64,000 nt of DNA, taken from assembly GCA_905215695.1 (NCBI GenBank), contig CAJMQN010000009.1, positions 1-64,000 on the forward strand, in the 5' to 3' direction. The notes beneath the pieces were generated by a model. It had not been told where the DNA came from. It saw nothing but the letters and a program-made list of their open reading frames with translations, and ran no database searches. This document shows, piece after piece, positions 38,523 through 45,625 of this stretch (within the stretch, counting starts at the first letter, position 1; each line of letters starts with the position of its first letter). The position numbers and the translations under genes were made by a program. The stretch comes from an uncultured bacterium (GTDB lineage: Bacteria; Bacillota; Clostridia; Christensenellales; HGM11417).

Positions 38523-39191
38523 CTAATTGAGGACCAATATCGAATAATTCAGCAAAATGCAGAACACGATGCGGACAAGATGCCCGAGAAGCAGAAAGGC
38601 GATATTTCCCACCGCTTTGCGGGTGTATTTGAGCAGAAAAAAGGTGTGCAGGACAAGAAGCGCGAGCACGATGAGCGCCGCGAATACCGCGCGCAGACGG
38701 AAGAAAAAGAGCGTCCACAGCACTTGCAGAAGCGCGTTGAAGAGATATTCAAAGCGCAGTATCAGCCCCTTGTGCCGAATCAGTACCTGCGCGTATCCCG
38801 CGCAGAGCAGAACCACGCCCGCGATATACGCGAGATACAGCGCGAGAAGGGGCGGACAATAGACGGGTTTGGCGAGTTCGCCGTACCAATCCGAACGGAT
38901 ATCCGCGAGAAACAGGTTGCCCACGCACAGCACCGCCGCGAGGAGCGCGGACATGCCGTAGGCAAAGAGTTTTTTGCGGCGGACGGCGAGTTCTTTGCGG
39001 CGGGCGGCAAGGCGTTCCGCATTCTCGCGGGACTCGCGTTCGGTGACGCGATTTGCGGGAGCGTTCCGCAAAGCGGCGCGGCGACCTTTCCGCGGGGCGG
39101 TTGCGCCCTCCTTCGCGGGCGAAGCGGCGAGGGCGGGCGACGGGCGCAGAGAGGCGTATTCCGGGCTGGATTTGAAGACAACTCGGTTCAT
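38523..39191 (-). CDS. TspO/MBR family protein with long basic N-terminal extension
   Basis: 222-aa protein. Residues 75-222 form five helices with TspO hallmarks: DWYGELAKPVYCPPLLALYL, then EYLFNALLQVLWTLFFFRLR and a final LLNYSILVLN. TspO binds porphyrins and related ligands. The first 72 residues are a hydrophilic, Arg/Ala-rich extension (PRKGRRAALRNAPANRVTER and beyond) absent from usual 150-160-aa TspO proteins. The start is well supported by GGAGGAAAG before the ATG. Several aromatic residues of the ligand pocket are replaced (for example LY-LAY where W is usual). Confidence 0.8.
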   Translation of the reverse strand: MNRVVFKSSPEYASLRPSPALAASPAKEGATAPRKGRRAALRNAPANRVTERESRENAERLAARRKELAVRRKKLFAYGMSALLAAVLCVGNLFLADIRSDWYGELAKPVYCPPLLALYLAYIAGVVLLCAGYAQVLIRHKGLILRFEYLFNALLQVLWTLFFFRLRAVFAALIVLALLVLHTFFLLKYTRKAVGNIAFLLLGHLVRIVFCILLNYSILVLN

Positions 39192-39260
39192 TTTCTTTCC
39201 TCCGGATTTTGATGTTTACTATATTTTATGTGCGCGGGCGCGCAAATATCTTTTTTGCAC

Positions 39261-39289
39261 TCGACAAAGTTCGACAGATTTGGTATAAT
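39261..39289 (+). promoter_or_regulatory. Promoter directly abutting a start codon
   Basis: TCGACA (39261-39266), 17-bp spacer ending GACAGATTTGG, TATAAT (39284-39289). The ATG at 39297 is 7 bp after the -10 box, so transcription should begin at or next to the start codon. Confidence 0.7.
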
Positions 39290-39296
39290 GTCTTTT

Positions 39297-41708
39297 ATGA
39301 AGAAATCTATCCGCTTTCTCGCTCTGCTCGCCTCCGTCTGTCTCATCGGCGCGGCGGCGCAAACGGCGCTTGCGGAGAACGGTTCGCCCCTCTCCCTCAC
39401 CGTCGGCACGGGTCAGAAAAATTACATCAACAATATCGAGACGAAATCCGTCGAGGTCAAAGACAATCGCATGATTGTCTCCGATTTCGGCGTGCGCAGC
39501 ACGGACAACGACGAAAAACAAAAAAACGGCGCGCTCTATCTCTATGAGGACGGCGCGCTCACCCGTACATACTCCCCCCAAGACAAGCCCTTCAATCCCG
39601 AAAAGGCGGTCTTTGGAGAGGACGGCGACGTCTATTGTCTCGCGAACGGAAAACTTCTCAAAATAAACCCGACCGAAAATACCGAGGACGAGATCGGCAC
39701 GCGCGTCGGGGACTTTCAGTTCGCGGACGGACAGCTCTTCGCGCTCGTCGGGGACGACACCGCGACCAACGAGTTTCATATCAAACAATATACGGAGACC
39801 GGGTTCGGAGAGAGTCTGTTCAAGGTCATTAACCCCGTTTCTTCCTTCGCCACGGACGGAACGTACTTTTGGTATTTCGGGCAAAAGAACTCGGCGGAGA
39901 ATCCCAAACTCTACAGGAACAACGAGGAAATTCCCTACGAACACGGCACGCCCTCGAAACTTGCGCTGTATGGCGACACCCTCTTTACGCTCGCGGACAA
40001 TCGGCTCTACGCCGACGGCGAGAGCGTCGGGGACAGACTCTGCACCTCCTTCGAGGTGTGCGGGGACATCCTCTACCTCATCTCCAACAACCGCATTGAG
40101 GGATTCCGTTACCGAAACGGAAGTCTCGTCTCTTCGGGTTTCCTCTACTCCAAGGCGGGAAACTGCGGGACGCCCGGGGAAGTTTCCGCGCCTGCGGATA
40201 TGGCGGGCGGTTGGATTCTCGATACCGATTTCGCGAGTATCGTCGGGAAAGAACAAGTTTTTGCCCTCTCGGAAGTCGAGGACACCCAAACGGCTCGGAC
40301 GGCGGAAGATACCTTCGCGATTGCCGCCGCGGGAGAGATTCTCTGGCTCGCCTGCCCGGACGGGGTGTTTCGGTTTGATACGAAAAGCAAAAAGGCGGCG
40401 TTCTTTGCGCTCGGCGGCGTGCGTGCAATCGCCGTTTCCGCGGGCGGCGAACTCTATGCGTCAGCCGGAGGAAAAATTTGGCTGAAGGGCGCGGAGCAGA
40501 CGGATTTTACGAAGTATCGGGATTCCTTCGACGCGGAGGCAATCGCCGTCAGCAGTCGGAATAACAGGCTCTACGCGCTGAAAGAGGGAAAAATTACCCT
40601 GTTCGGGGAAGAGGATATCGAACTTGCCGCCGACCTTTCGGGCGCGACGGATTTTGCCATCGACTTTGAAAATCAAATTTTCGTTCTTTGCGGGCAATCC
40701 CTGCGCCGGGTTTCGCAGGACGGCGAAACCGTCGCAGAGTTTGCGCTCGCAAGACCCGGACTTTTGGACAGCTACGGGACGGCATTCGATGCGATATGTC
40801 TCGACGATTCGACGGGAGAAATCTTTTTGCCGGACAGCGCGCTTTCCCTCGTCTTTGCGCTCTCCAAGGAGCAGAGCGGCACCGCAATCTCTTCGGAGAT
40901 TCCCGCCCTGTCTATCGCCGTTGACCCCTTTGACAAAAAATGTAACGCGGCGTGCGCGCGGGTCAGAATCAACGGCTATCCTTCCACCCTCCTCTATCCC
41001 GCGACAACTGCGGACGGCAGTTCGTCCGCCGACCCCGCGGGGGCAATCGGGGAAATTCCTTCGGGGACGGAAGTGCTCGTGCTCGGCGAGGCGCGGGACG
41101 ACGTCGGAGGTTACCTCTTCGTCTGCGCGAGGCTGAACGGCGGACTTGTATTCGGATTCGTCATCGACACCAATCTCTCGGAAATTTCCCCTTCCGCGCC
41201 CCCCTTTGCGGTCGGGCACACGGAATTTGAAACGGAACTCTACAAATATCCTGATACGGACGCGCGGTTTGTCTCCCGTACCCTCGGCAAGGACACCCGT
41301 CTCACGGTCGAAAATTCCCCCTTCGAGGGTTGGCTGTACGTTGCGCTCGAGGACGGGAGCAAGGGTTTTGTGAGGCGTTCCGCCGTGCTCGAAAAGGTTT
41401 CCGTATCCATCGACGACCGCAAGAACGCCACGACCGTTGGCGTGGGCGGCGGAAGTCCCCTCTACAGCGAGGCAAATTTGCAGTCCGAAGTCATCGCAAC
41501 CCTCCCCGATAAAAATAAAGTCAAGATCATCTCACGGACGGGCGCGTTTGCCTACGTCGAGACGGAATTCGGAAAGGGGTATATCGAATCGAGGTTTCTC
41601 GTCGAGGAAGGGTTCTCGAATTCGCAGAAAATCGGAATCATTCTCCTCCTCTCCTGCGCCGTGCTCGGGGCGCTCACCATTCTCATCCGAAAAAAAATCA
41701 TCCGTTAA
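39297..41708 (+). CDS. Secreted, membrane-anchored beta-propeller/SH3-domain protein
   Basis: 803-aa protein. Signal peptide KKSIRFLALLASVCLIGAAA ends near QTALA. Residues 30-500 are repeated strands of the propeller type (for example YLYEDGALTRTYSPQDKPFN and the KLALYGDTLFTLADNRLYAD blade), followed by two or three bacterial SH3-like domains (VLVLGEARDDVGGYLFVCAR; GWLYVALEDGSKGFVRRSAV; VKIISRTGAFAYVETEFGKG) and a C-terminal helix (IGIILLLSCAVLGALTILIR) with a basic end. SH3 domains suggest cell-wall binding. No Shine-Dalgarno sequence precedes the ATG. Function unknown. Confidence 0.8.
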   Translation: MKKSIRFLALLASVCLIGAAAQTALAENGSPLSLTVGTGQKNYINNIETKSVEVKDNRMIVSDFGVRSTDNDEKQKNGALYLYEDGALTRTYSPQDKPFNPEKAVFGEDGDVYCLANGKLLKINPTENTEDEIGTRVGDFQFADGQLFALVGDDTATNEFHIKQYTETGFGESLFKVINPVSSFATDGTYFWYFGQKNSAENPKLYRNNEEIPYEHGTPSKLALYGDTLFTLADNRLYADGESVGDRLCTSFEVCGDILYLISNNRIEGFRYRNGSLVSSGFLYSKAGNCGTPGEVSAPADMAGGWILDTDFASIVGKEQVFALSEVEDTQTARTAEDTFAIAAAGEILWLACPDGVFRFDTKSKKAAFFALGGVRAIAVSAGGELYASAGGKIWLKGAEQTDFTKYRDSFDAEAIAVSSRNNRLYALKEGKITLFGEEDIELAADLSGATDFAIDFENQIFVLCGQSLRRVSQDGETVAEFALARPGLLDSYGTAFDAICLDDSTGEIFLPDSALSLVFALSKEQSGTAISSEIPALSIAVDPFDKKCNAACARVRINGYPSTLLYPATTADGSSSADPAGAIGEIPSGTEVLVLGEARDDVGGYLFVCARLNGGLVFGFVIDTNLSEISPSAPPFAVGHTEFETELYKYPDTDARFVSRTLGKDTRLTVENSPFEGWLYVALEDGSKGFVRRSAVLEKVSVSIDDRKNATTVGVGGGSPLYSEANLQSEVIATLPDKNKVKIISRTGAFAYVETEFGKGYIESRFLVEEGFSNSQKIGIILLLSCAVLGALTILIRKKIIR

Positions 41709-41711
41709 AAA

Positions 41712-41747
41712 GAAAAGCCGCCCAGAAATCTCCGGACGGCTGTTTTT
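41712..41747. terminator. Bidirectional terminator
   Basis: Stem AGCCGCCC/GGACGGCT with one mismatch, 10-nt loop, T-run on the plus strand and A-run before it. Between convergent genes. Confidence 0.75.
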
Positions 41748-42445
41748 TATATAATCTTGTTTTCTACGGGTTCGCTGTTCTCGGACATGTGCACGGCGGG
41801 CTGAATCGGGTCGCCGAAGGCGTCGAAATTCACGTGCTGTCCCGTCACGATCCTGCTGATGGAAATTTCGTAGGCGACTTTCGTCACCACGTTTTCTCCG
41901 TCCTTCTTCTGATATTCGCGGCTTTGGATTCTGCCCCAAACCGTCACCTTTTCCCCTACCGCGATATTCTTCAGGTAGCGCGCGTTGCGACCCCAAGCGA
42001 TGGCGGGTATGTAGTCCGATTTGTTGTAGGCGCGGTTGACCGCAATGAGGACGTCGCAGATTTCACGCTGAAAGGGCGTCGTTCGGTAAATCGTCGGCTT
42101 GCACACATAGCCGGACAGACAGATTTGGTTGGGGTTCTTTACGTCGTCGTTGGGCAAAAGCTCGCGGATAAAAGCGGTCAGCATGAGACGGCTCTTTCCG
42201 TCCTCTACCTTGTTGTAACTGCGGAACTGCCCCGACACCGTCACCGTGTTGCCGACCTCGAGCTTTCCCTCTTCGATGAGCCGCTCCGAAATCGTAATCG
42301 GAATGACGTCGCATTGACTCGAAAGCCTTTTTACCGAGAGAAACAGCTCGTAAAAGCCCTCTCCGTATATCTCGTGCGAAAACTTGGGTTCGCTCACGAT
42401 CTCGCCGCTCAAAAACAGCTTGTTGTTCTCTTCAAATGTATTCAT
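41747..42445 (-). CDS. Single-stranded DNA-binding-like protein with two OB folds
   Basis: 232-aa protein built from two SSB-type OB domains. Domain 1 is about residues 8-95 (NKLFLSGEIVSEPKFSHEIY to VGNTVTVSGQFRSYNK) and domain 2 about 105-200 (ICLSGYVCKPTIYRTTPFQR, IPAIAWGRNARYLKNIAVGE, KVTVWGRIQSREYQKK). Normal SSB has one OB fold plus an acidic C-terminal tip; this one lacks the usual DDDIPF-like tail. Clostridia carry such duplicated SSB-like proteins with unclear roles, so it is unlikely to be the main SSB. Follows the PdaB-like gene by 34 bp. Confidence 0.8.
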   Translation of the reverse strand: MNTFEENNKLFLSGEIVSEPKFSHEIYGEGFYELFLSVKRLSSQCDVIPITISERLIEEGKLEVGNTVTVSGQFRSYNKVEDGKSRLMLTAFIRELLPNDDVKNPNQICLSGYVCKPTIYRTTPFQREICDVLIAVNRAYNKSDYIPAIAWGRNARYLKNIAVGEKVTVWGRIQSREYQKKDGENVVTKVAYEISISRIVTGQHVNFDAFGDPIQPAVHMSENSEPVENKII

Positions 42446-42479
42446 ATGTCCCTCCGATGTATTTTCGATTGGCTGTTGT

Positions 42480-43253
42480 TCAGCCGTTTTTTACCTGCTC
42501 ATGCTGTACGCCGTTGTTGTCTATGTAATAGTTTTCCGTGTGTATGATGTCGGAGACCTTTTTGAAGGTATATCCCCGCTCTTTCAGTGTGGATAAGACG
42601 ATGGGGAGCGCGTCCAAAATATGGTCGGAATTGTTGTGGAAGAGAATAATCGAGCCGTTTTTGACCCGCGAAAGCACCCGATTCGTGATGTCTTCCGTCG
42701 TCACGTTCTTCCAATCGAGGGAGTCAACGTCCCACTGAATGGTCGAAAGTTTGAGCTTGGATGCCTCGGAAATGACTTTGTCGTTGTACTCGCCGAAGGG
42801 CGCGCGGAAGATGGTCGGTCGGACTCCAGCCGTCTCTTCGATAATGTTCATCGAAATCGTCAGTTCCTGATTGATCTGCGACTCCGACAGGCGGGACATG
42901 TGCGGGTGCGTGTTGGAATGCGTGCCGATTTCAAAGCCGTTTTCCGCTATCGCTTTGGTCTTTTCGGGGAAGTTTTCCACCCAAAATCCCACGAGGAAGA
43001 AGGTGCCTTCCGCACCGTATTCCTTCATGATTTCCATGATTCCTTCGGTCTTGTCGGAACCGTATGCCGCGTCAAATGTGATTGCGACCTCCGGCTTTTC
43101 CGTCTCCACCGCGTAAATCGGAATCAGACGGGACGCGCTCCCGAAATATACGCTCGCAAAACCGCCCGCGCTCACCGAAACGAGCAGAGCAACCACAAGC
43201 GCAAGGGATAGTATCGAGTAAATTACCTTCTTTTTACTGACGACGACGAACAC
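42480..43253 (-). CDS. Polysaccharide deacetylase, PdaB-like
   Basis: 257-aa enzyme with an N-terminal membrane helix (VIYSILSLALVVALLVSVSA) and a NodB domain: VAITFDAAYGSDKTEGIMEI (catalytic Asp), IGTHSNTHPHMSRLS (metal His pair), TIFRAPFGEYN, QWDVDSLDWKNV and SIILFHNNSD. PdaB proteins act on spore or cell-wall glycan. The start is GTG at 43251-43253 after GAGGTGG. Consistent with a sporulating host, though a vegetative wall role is possible. Confidence 0.88.
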   Translation of the reverse strand: MFVVVSKKKVIYSILSLALVVALLVSVSAGGFASVYFGSASRLIPIYAVETEKPEVAITFDAAYGSDKTEGIMEIMKEYGAEGTFFLVGFWVENFPEKTKAIAENGFEIGTHSNTHPHMSRLSESQINQELTISMNIIEETAGVRPTIFRAPFGEYNDKVISEASKLKLSTIQWDVDSLDWKNVTTEDITNRVLSRVKNGSIILFHNNSDHILDALPIVLSTLKERGYTFKKVSDIIHTENYYIDNNGVQHEQVKNG

Positions 43254-43446
43254 TTTTCCACCTCTCTATATTAGCATATTCTCTGTCGTACGATTTTCGG
43301 AATATTTGTCGGATTCTGTCGAATCGTGTCCGGGTCACTCGGTGCATTTTAACCCCATTTCGCCCGGATATTAAAAGTTATGACCGAATACACGAATTTA
43401 TGTTAGAAATTTGGAAAAAGACGGAAGATATGAAAAAAGAGAGACC

Positions 43447-43599
43447 TTACGTATCCCTTTCGTCCTTCTCCTCGTCCTCTTTCTCAAATCCCGCGATATG
43501 CGTCGTCAAAAAATAGGTGTGAATCGGTTTTTCATAACGGTATTCCAACTCGTCGTTGTCCTCTTTTTGTTCTGAATTCGTTTGATTTTTATCTTCCAT
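43447..43599 (-). CDS. Acidic 50-aa protein (island 2), leaderless
   Basis: 50-aa very charged protein beginning MEDKNQTNSEQKEDNDELEY and ending in EKEDEEKDERDT; the centre YEKPIHTYFLTTHIAGF is less charged. No family recognised. The promoter is a perfect consensus (TTGACA-17-TATAAT) and the ATG is 7 bp after the -10 box with no ribosome site, so translation is probably leaderless. It diverges from two HTH genes that share its operator region. A role as a regulator-binding peptide is possible but unproven. Confidence 0.6.
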   Translation of the reverse strand: MEDKNQTNSEQKEDNDELEYRYEKPIHTYFLTTHIAGFEKEDEEKDERDT

Positions 43600-43606
43600 G
43601 TCAATC

Positions 43607-43653
43607 ATTATAAAACACGTATCGTGTTTTGTCAATACACGATACGTGTTTTA
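43607..43653. promoter_or_regulatory. Consensus promoter with paired inverted operators (island 2)
   Basis: Reverse strand TTGACA (43630-43635), 17-bp spacer, TATAAT (43607-43612). The spacer is the palindrome ACACGATACGTGT (its plus-strand form at 43615-43627). A second copy in opposite orientation lies at 43637-43649, centre to centre 22 bp away (about two helical turns). Each palindrome has a 3-bp centre. The arrangement resembles CI/Cro-type control between divergent genes. Confidence 0.75.
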
Positions 43654-43668
43654 AGCTAAGATTTTACT

Positions 43669-43881
43669 ATGGAAAGTATGAATTTCGCCAAAAGACTAAA
43701 AGAATTGCGCGCGGAAAAGGGAATTTATCAAAAAGACCTCGCGGAAATTCTCCATGTTGCCCCGAGTGCGGTTTCGGCGTGGGAAATCGGAAGAAATGAA
43801 CCCAGCAATGAAATGCTCATAAAAATTTCCGAATTTTTCGGCGTGACCGTTGACTATCTATTGGGAAAAACGGATTATTAA
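43669..43881 (+). CDS. XRE-type HTH regulator (island 2, first)
   Basis: 70-aa Cro/CI-like repressor consisting of one HTH domain: NFAKRLKELRAEKGIYQKDL, AEILHVAPSAVSAWEIGRNE, and FFGVTVDYLLGKTDY. The ATG at 43669 has no ribosome site and lies a few bases after T/A-rich -10-like hexamers (TAAGAT at 43656), so this transcript may be leaderless too; an alternative start is the ATG at codon 4. It is the best candidate to bind the paired palindromes upstream. Confidence 0.88.
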   Translation: MESMNFAKRLKELRAEKGIYQKDLAEILHVAPSAVSAWEIGRNEPSNEMLIKISEFFGVTVDYLLGKTDY

Positions 43882-43884
43882 AAC

Positions 43885-44118
43885 ATGGATAATAGGAAGT
43901 TGGAATTTTACAAAAATCAATTTTGTAAAAATCTCAATGAACTGATAACAGTAAACAACTATAAACACGACTATATCGCCGACAAAACGGGCTTTTCTAT
44001 CGCCTCTGTCAGTAATTGGCGAAACGGCAAGCGAGAACCGAAAATCAGCGAGGTATGCGTCCTTGCGGATTTCTTTGACGTTTCCCTCGACGTGCTCACG
44101 GGAAGAAAAGAGTATTAA
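43885..44118 (+). CDS. XRE-type HTH regulator (island 2, second)
   Basis: 77-aa HTH protein: CKNLNELITVNNYKHDYIAD, KTGFSIASVSNWRNGKREPK, ADFFDVSLDVLTGRKEY. It starts 3 bp after the first regulator and is followed by a strong terminator, so the two form one transcription unit. Two small HTH repressors in tandem are seen in phage-derived control regions and in mobile-element remnants. Confidence 0.85.
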   Translation: MDNRKLEFYKNQFCKNLNELITVNNYKHDYIADKTGFSIASVSNWRNGKREPKISEVCVLADFFDVSLDVLTGRKEY

Positions 44119-44151
44119 AAAAAGAGAAACGGTAACCGTTTCTCTTTTTTA
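44116..44151 (+). terminator. Terminator after the HTH pair
   Basis: AAAAGAGAAACGG-TAA-CCGTTTCTCTTTTTT, a near-perfect stem with T-run. It also faces the convergent toxin gene. Confidence 0.9.
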
Positions 44152-44160
44152 TTTGGTGAA

Positions 44161-44472
44161 TTATAACAATTCGTAATAATCACGATAGCCGCAAGCAATG
44201 TGCACAACCTCTATCTGCCGTTTCTCTTCGTCCGCATAATAAAAAATCAAGTACTTCTCCAAAACGGCTTTGCGCAAACCCTTTTTGGCGACCGCTTCGT
44301 TTCGGCTCAACGGATATGACAGCGGAAATCGGCAAAGCGTTTCAAAGATTTCCTCAAATTTTTCAGCCAAACGCAATGCGGCGCTCTTATTCTTCAGGTC
44401 TTCGGATATGTAATCCAAAATGTCTTCCAAATCCTGAAAGGCACGCGGATATATCTTTAAAATTTCATTCAT
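44161..44472 (-). CDS. RelE/ParE family toxin (island 2)
   Basis: 103-aa toxin from the preferred ATG at 44470-44472 (MNEILKIYPRAFQDLEDILD), 106 aa from 44481. YPLSRNEAVAKKGLRKAVLE, KYLIFYYADEEKRQIEVVHI and ACGYRDYYELL match the ParE/RelE toxin pattern. The start overlaps the antitoxin end. It is not close in sequence to the island-1 toxin beyond the fold. Confidence 0.88.
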   Translation of the reverse strand: MNEILKIYPRAFQDLEDILDYISEDLKNKSAALRLAEKFEEIFETLCRFPLSYPLSRNEAVAKKGLRKAVLEKYLIFYYADEEKRQIEVVHIACGYRDYYELL

Positions 44473-44725
44473 ACTTCGCACGAAGACGCTGCATCGCCGA
44501 TTTTCCCTCTATCGGCTCCGCGCCTTGCTCTACTTCTCTTACGGCTGAATTGATTGCTTCGGCGGCGTGCAGTTTCGCCATTGTCTGCTCGTAAAGTTTC
44601 ATGCTCATCAGCACCATATCCCCATATCCGTTTTTCGTCACAAAAATCGGCTCGACCGAGGCGTTGCATTTTTCGGAAATTGCGGACGTGTTCTTCAGTT
44701 GGTGAATCGGTATAATCTGCGGCAT
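44465..44725 (-). CDS. Phd/YefM-like antitoxin (island 2)
   Basis: 86-aa antitoxin: IIPIHQLKNTSAISEKCNAS, PIFVTKNGYGDMVLMSMKLY is the Phd/YefM core; the C-terminal EGKSAMQRLRAKYE should bind toxin. A consensus promoter with an inverted repeat lies directly upstream. Confidence 0.88.
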   Translation of the reverse strand: MPQIIPIHQLKNTSAISEKCNASVEPIFVTKNGYGDMVLMSMKLYEQTMAKLHAAEAINSAVREVEQGAEPIEGKSAMQRLRAKYE

Positions 44726-44741
44726 AACATAACCTCCCTTT

Positions 44742-44781
44742 ATTATGGGATTATTATACCATAATTACGCCAAGTTGTCAA
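44742..44781 (-). promoter_or_regulatory. Toxin-antitoxin promoter and operator (island 2)
   Basis: Reverse strand TTGACA (44776-44781), 17-bp spacer, TATAAT (44753-44758), all consensus. The inverted repeat ATTATGG-N10-CCATAAT (44742-44765) surrounds the -10 box. The -35 box lies inside the end of the ATP-grasp gene. Confidence 0.75.
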
Positions 44782-45625
44782 GACGGTGTTTCACGTGCCG
44801 CAGAATCTCAAGTTCCGCGCGCTTGCCCGTCGCACGGTCAAATCCCGCAAAGCCCGGGCTTGCGTTCAGCTCGCACACGTATATCCGCTCCTTTCCGAAG
44901 AGCAAATCCACGCCGCAGAAGTCCGCGCCCGCACGCTTTGCCGCTTTCACGCACAGCTTTTCCGTCTCCGCGTCCAAGGCGAGCGGCTCCGTTTCCGCGC
45001 CCAATTCTACATTGGCGCGAAATTCGCCCTGCCGCGCTCGCCGCAGGATCGCACCCACTACTTTGTCCCCGACCACGATTGCCCTGCCGTCTCTGCCCGC
45101 GCTCTCACGCACGAATTTCTGAAACAGCAACGGTTTGTCCGAATGCGCACGGTAGATTGTCCGCAGTTCCTCGGCGGACTTGGCGAGATACACCTGCTCC
45201 CCCCAACTTCCGAAACATTCCTTGACAACGAGCGGATAGCCGAGTGTTTCGCCGACTTCGGCAAGCCCTTGCCAATCCGCGTCCCGAAAATACGATTTGG
45301 GCGCAAAATAGCTCTGCGGGAAAAATTCCGCCCCGATTTCCTGAACCTGCAACGCCTTATCGTCGCAGACCGCGCAACAGCGCGCGCTGTTGAATATCCG
45401 CGCGCCGCGCTTTTCGAGCGCGCGGCAGAGGTTCATATCCTTGTCATAAAACAGGTAAAAATCCGCCTCGGGGAAACAAGAGCCTTCCCCCGACAACAGA
45501 AAATCCCCGCTCGCCGCGCCTTCGACCTCTATCCCGAGTTCTCTGCCCGCCTCGCGGAAATTCAAAATGAATTTGGGTTCCCGAGGATTCAGGAACCCAT
45601 TGTAAATCACAATACCTTTTGTCAT
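44765..45625 (-). CDS. RimK-like ATP-grasp ligase
   Basis: 286-aa ATP-grasp enzyme of the RimK/LysX/CphA-like group. It has a pre-ATP-grasp N-terminal domain (GIVIYNGFLNPREPKFILNF), YPLVVKECFGSWGEQVYLAK as the ATP-binding lysine region, RAIVVGDKVVGAILRRARQG, and the metal-binding AGADFCGVDLLFGKERIYVC followed by ELNASPGFAGFD. Such enzymes ligate amino acids to peptides or small molecules. The start overlaps the topoisomerase A-subunit stop by 4 bp. Substrate unknown; the topoisomerase linkage is probably transcriptional only. Confidence 0.85.
   Translation of the reverse strand: MTKGIVIYNGFLNPREPKFILNFREAGRELGIEVEGAASGDFLLSGEGSCFPEADFYLFYDKDMNLCRALEKRGARIFNSARCCAVCDDKALQVQEIGAEFFPQSYFAPKSYFRDADWQGLAEVGETLGYPLVVKECFGSWGEQVYLAKSAEELRTIYRAHSDKPLLFQKFVRESAGRDGRAIVVGDKVVGAILRRARQGEFRANVELGAETEPLALDAETEKLCVKAAKRAGADFCGVDLLFGKERIYVCELNASPGFAGFDRATGKRAELEILRHVKHRLDNLA

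Noticed and set aside
43447..44725. Calling the second island a prophage
   Set aside because: Only HTH regulators, one unknown peptide and a toxin-antitoxin pair are present; no integrase, structural or lysis genes.
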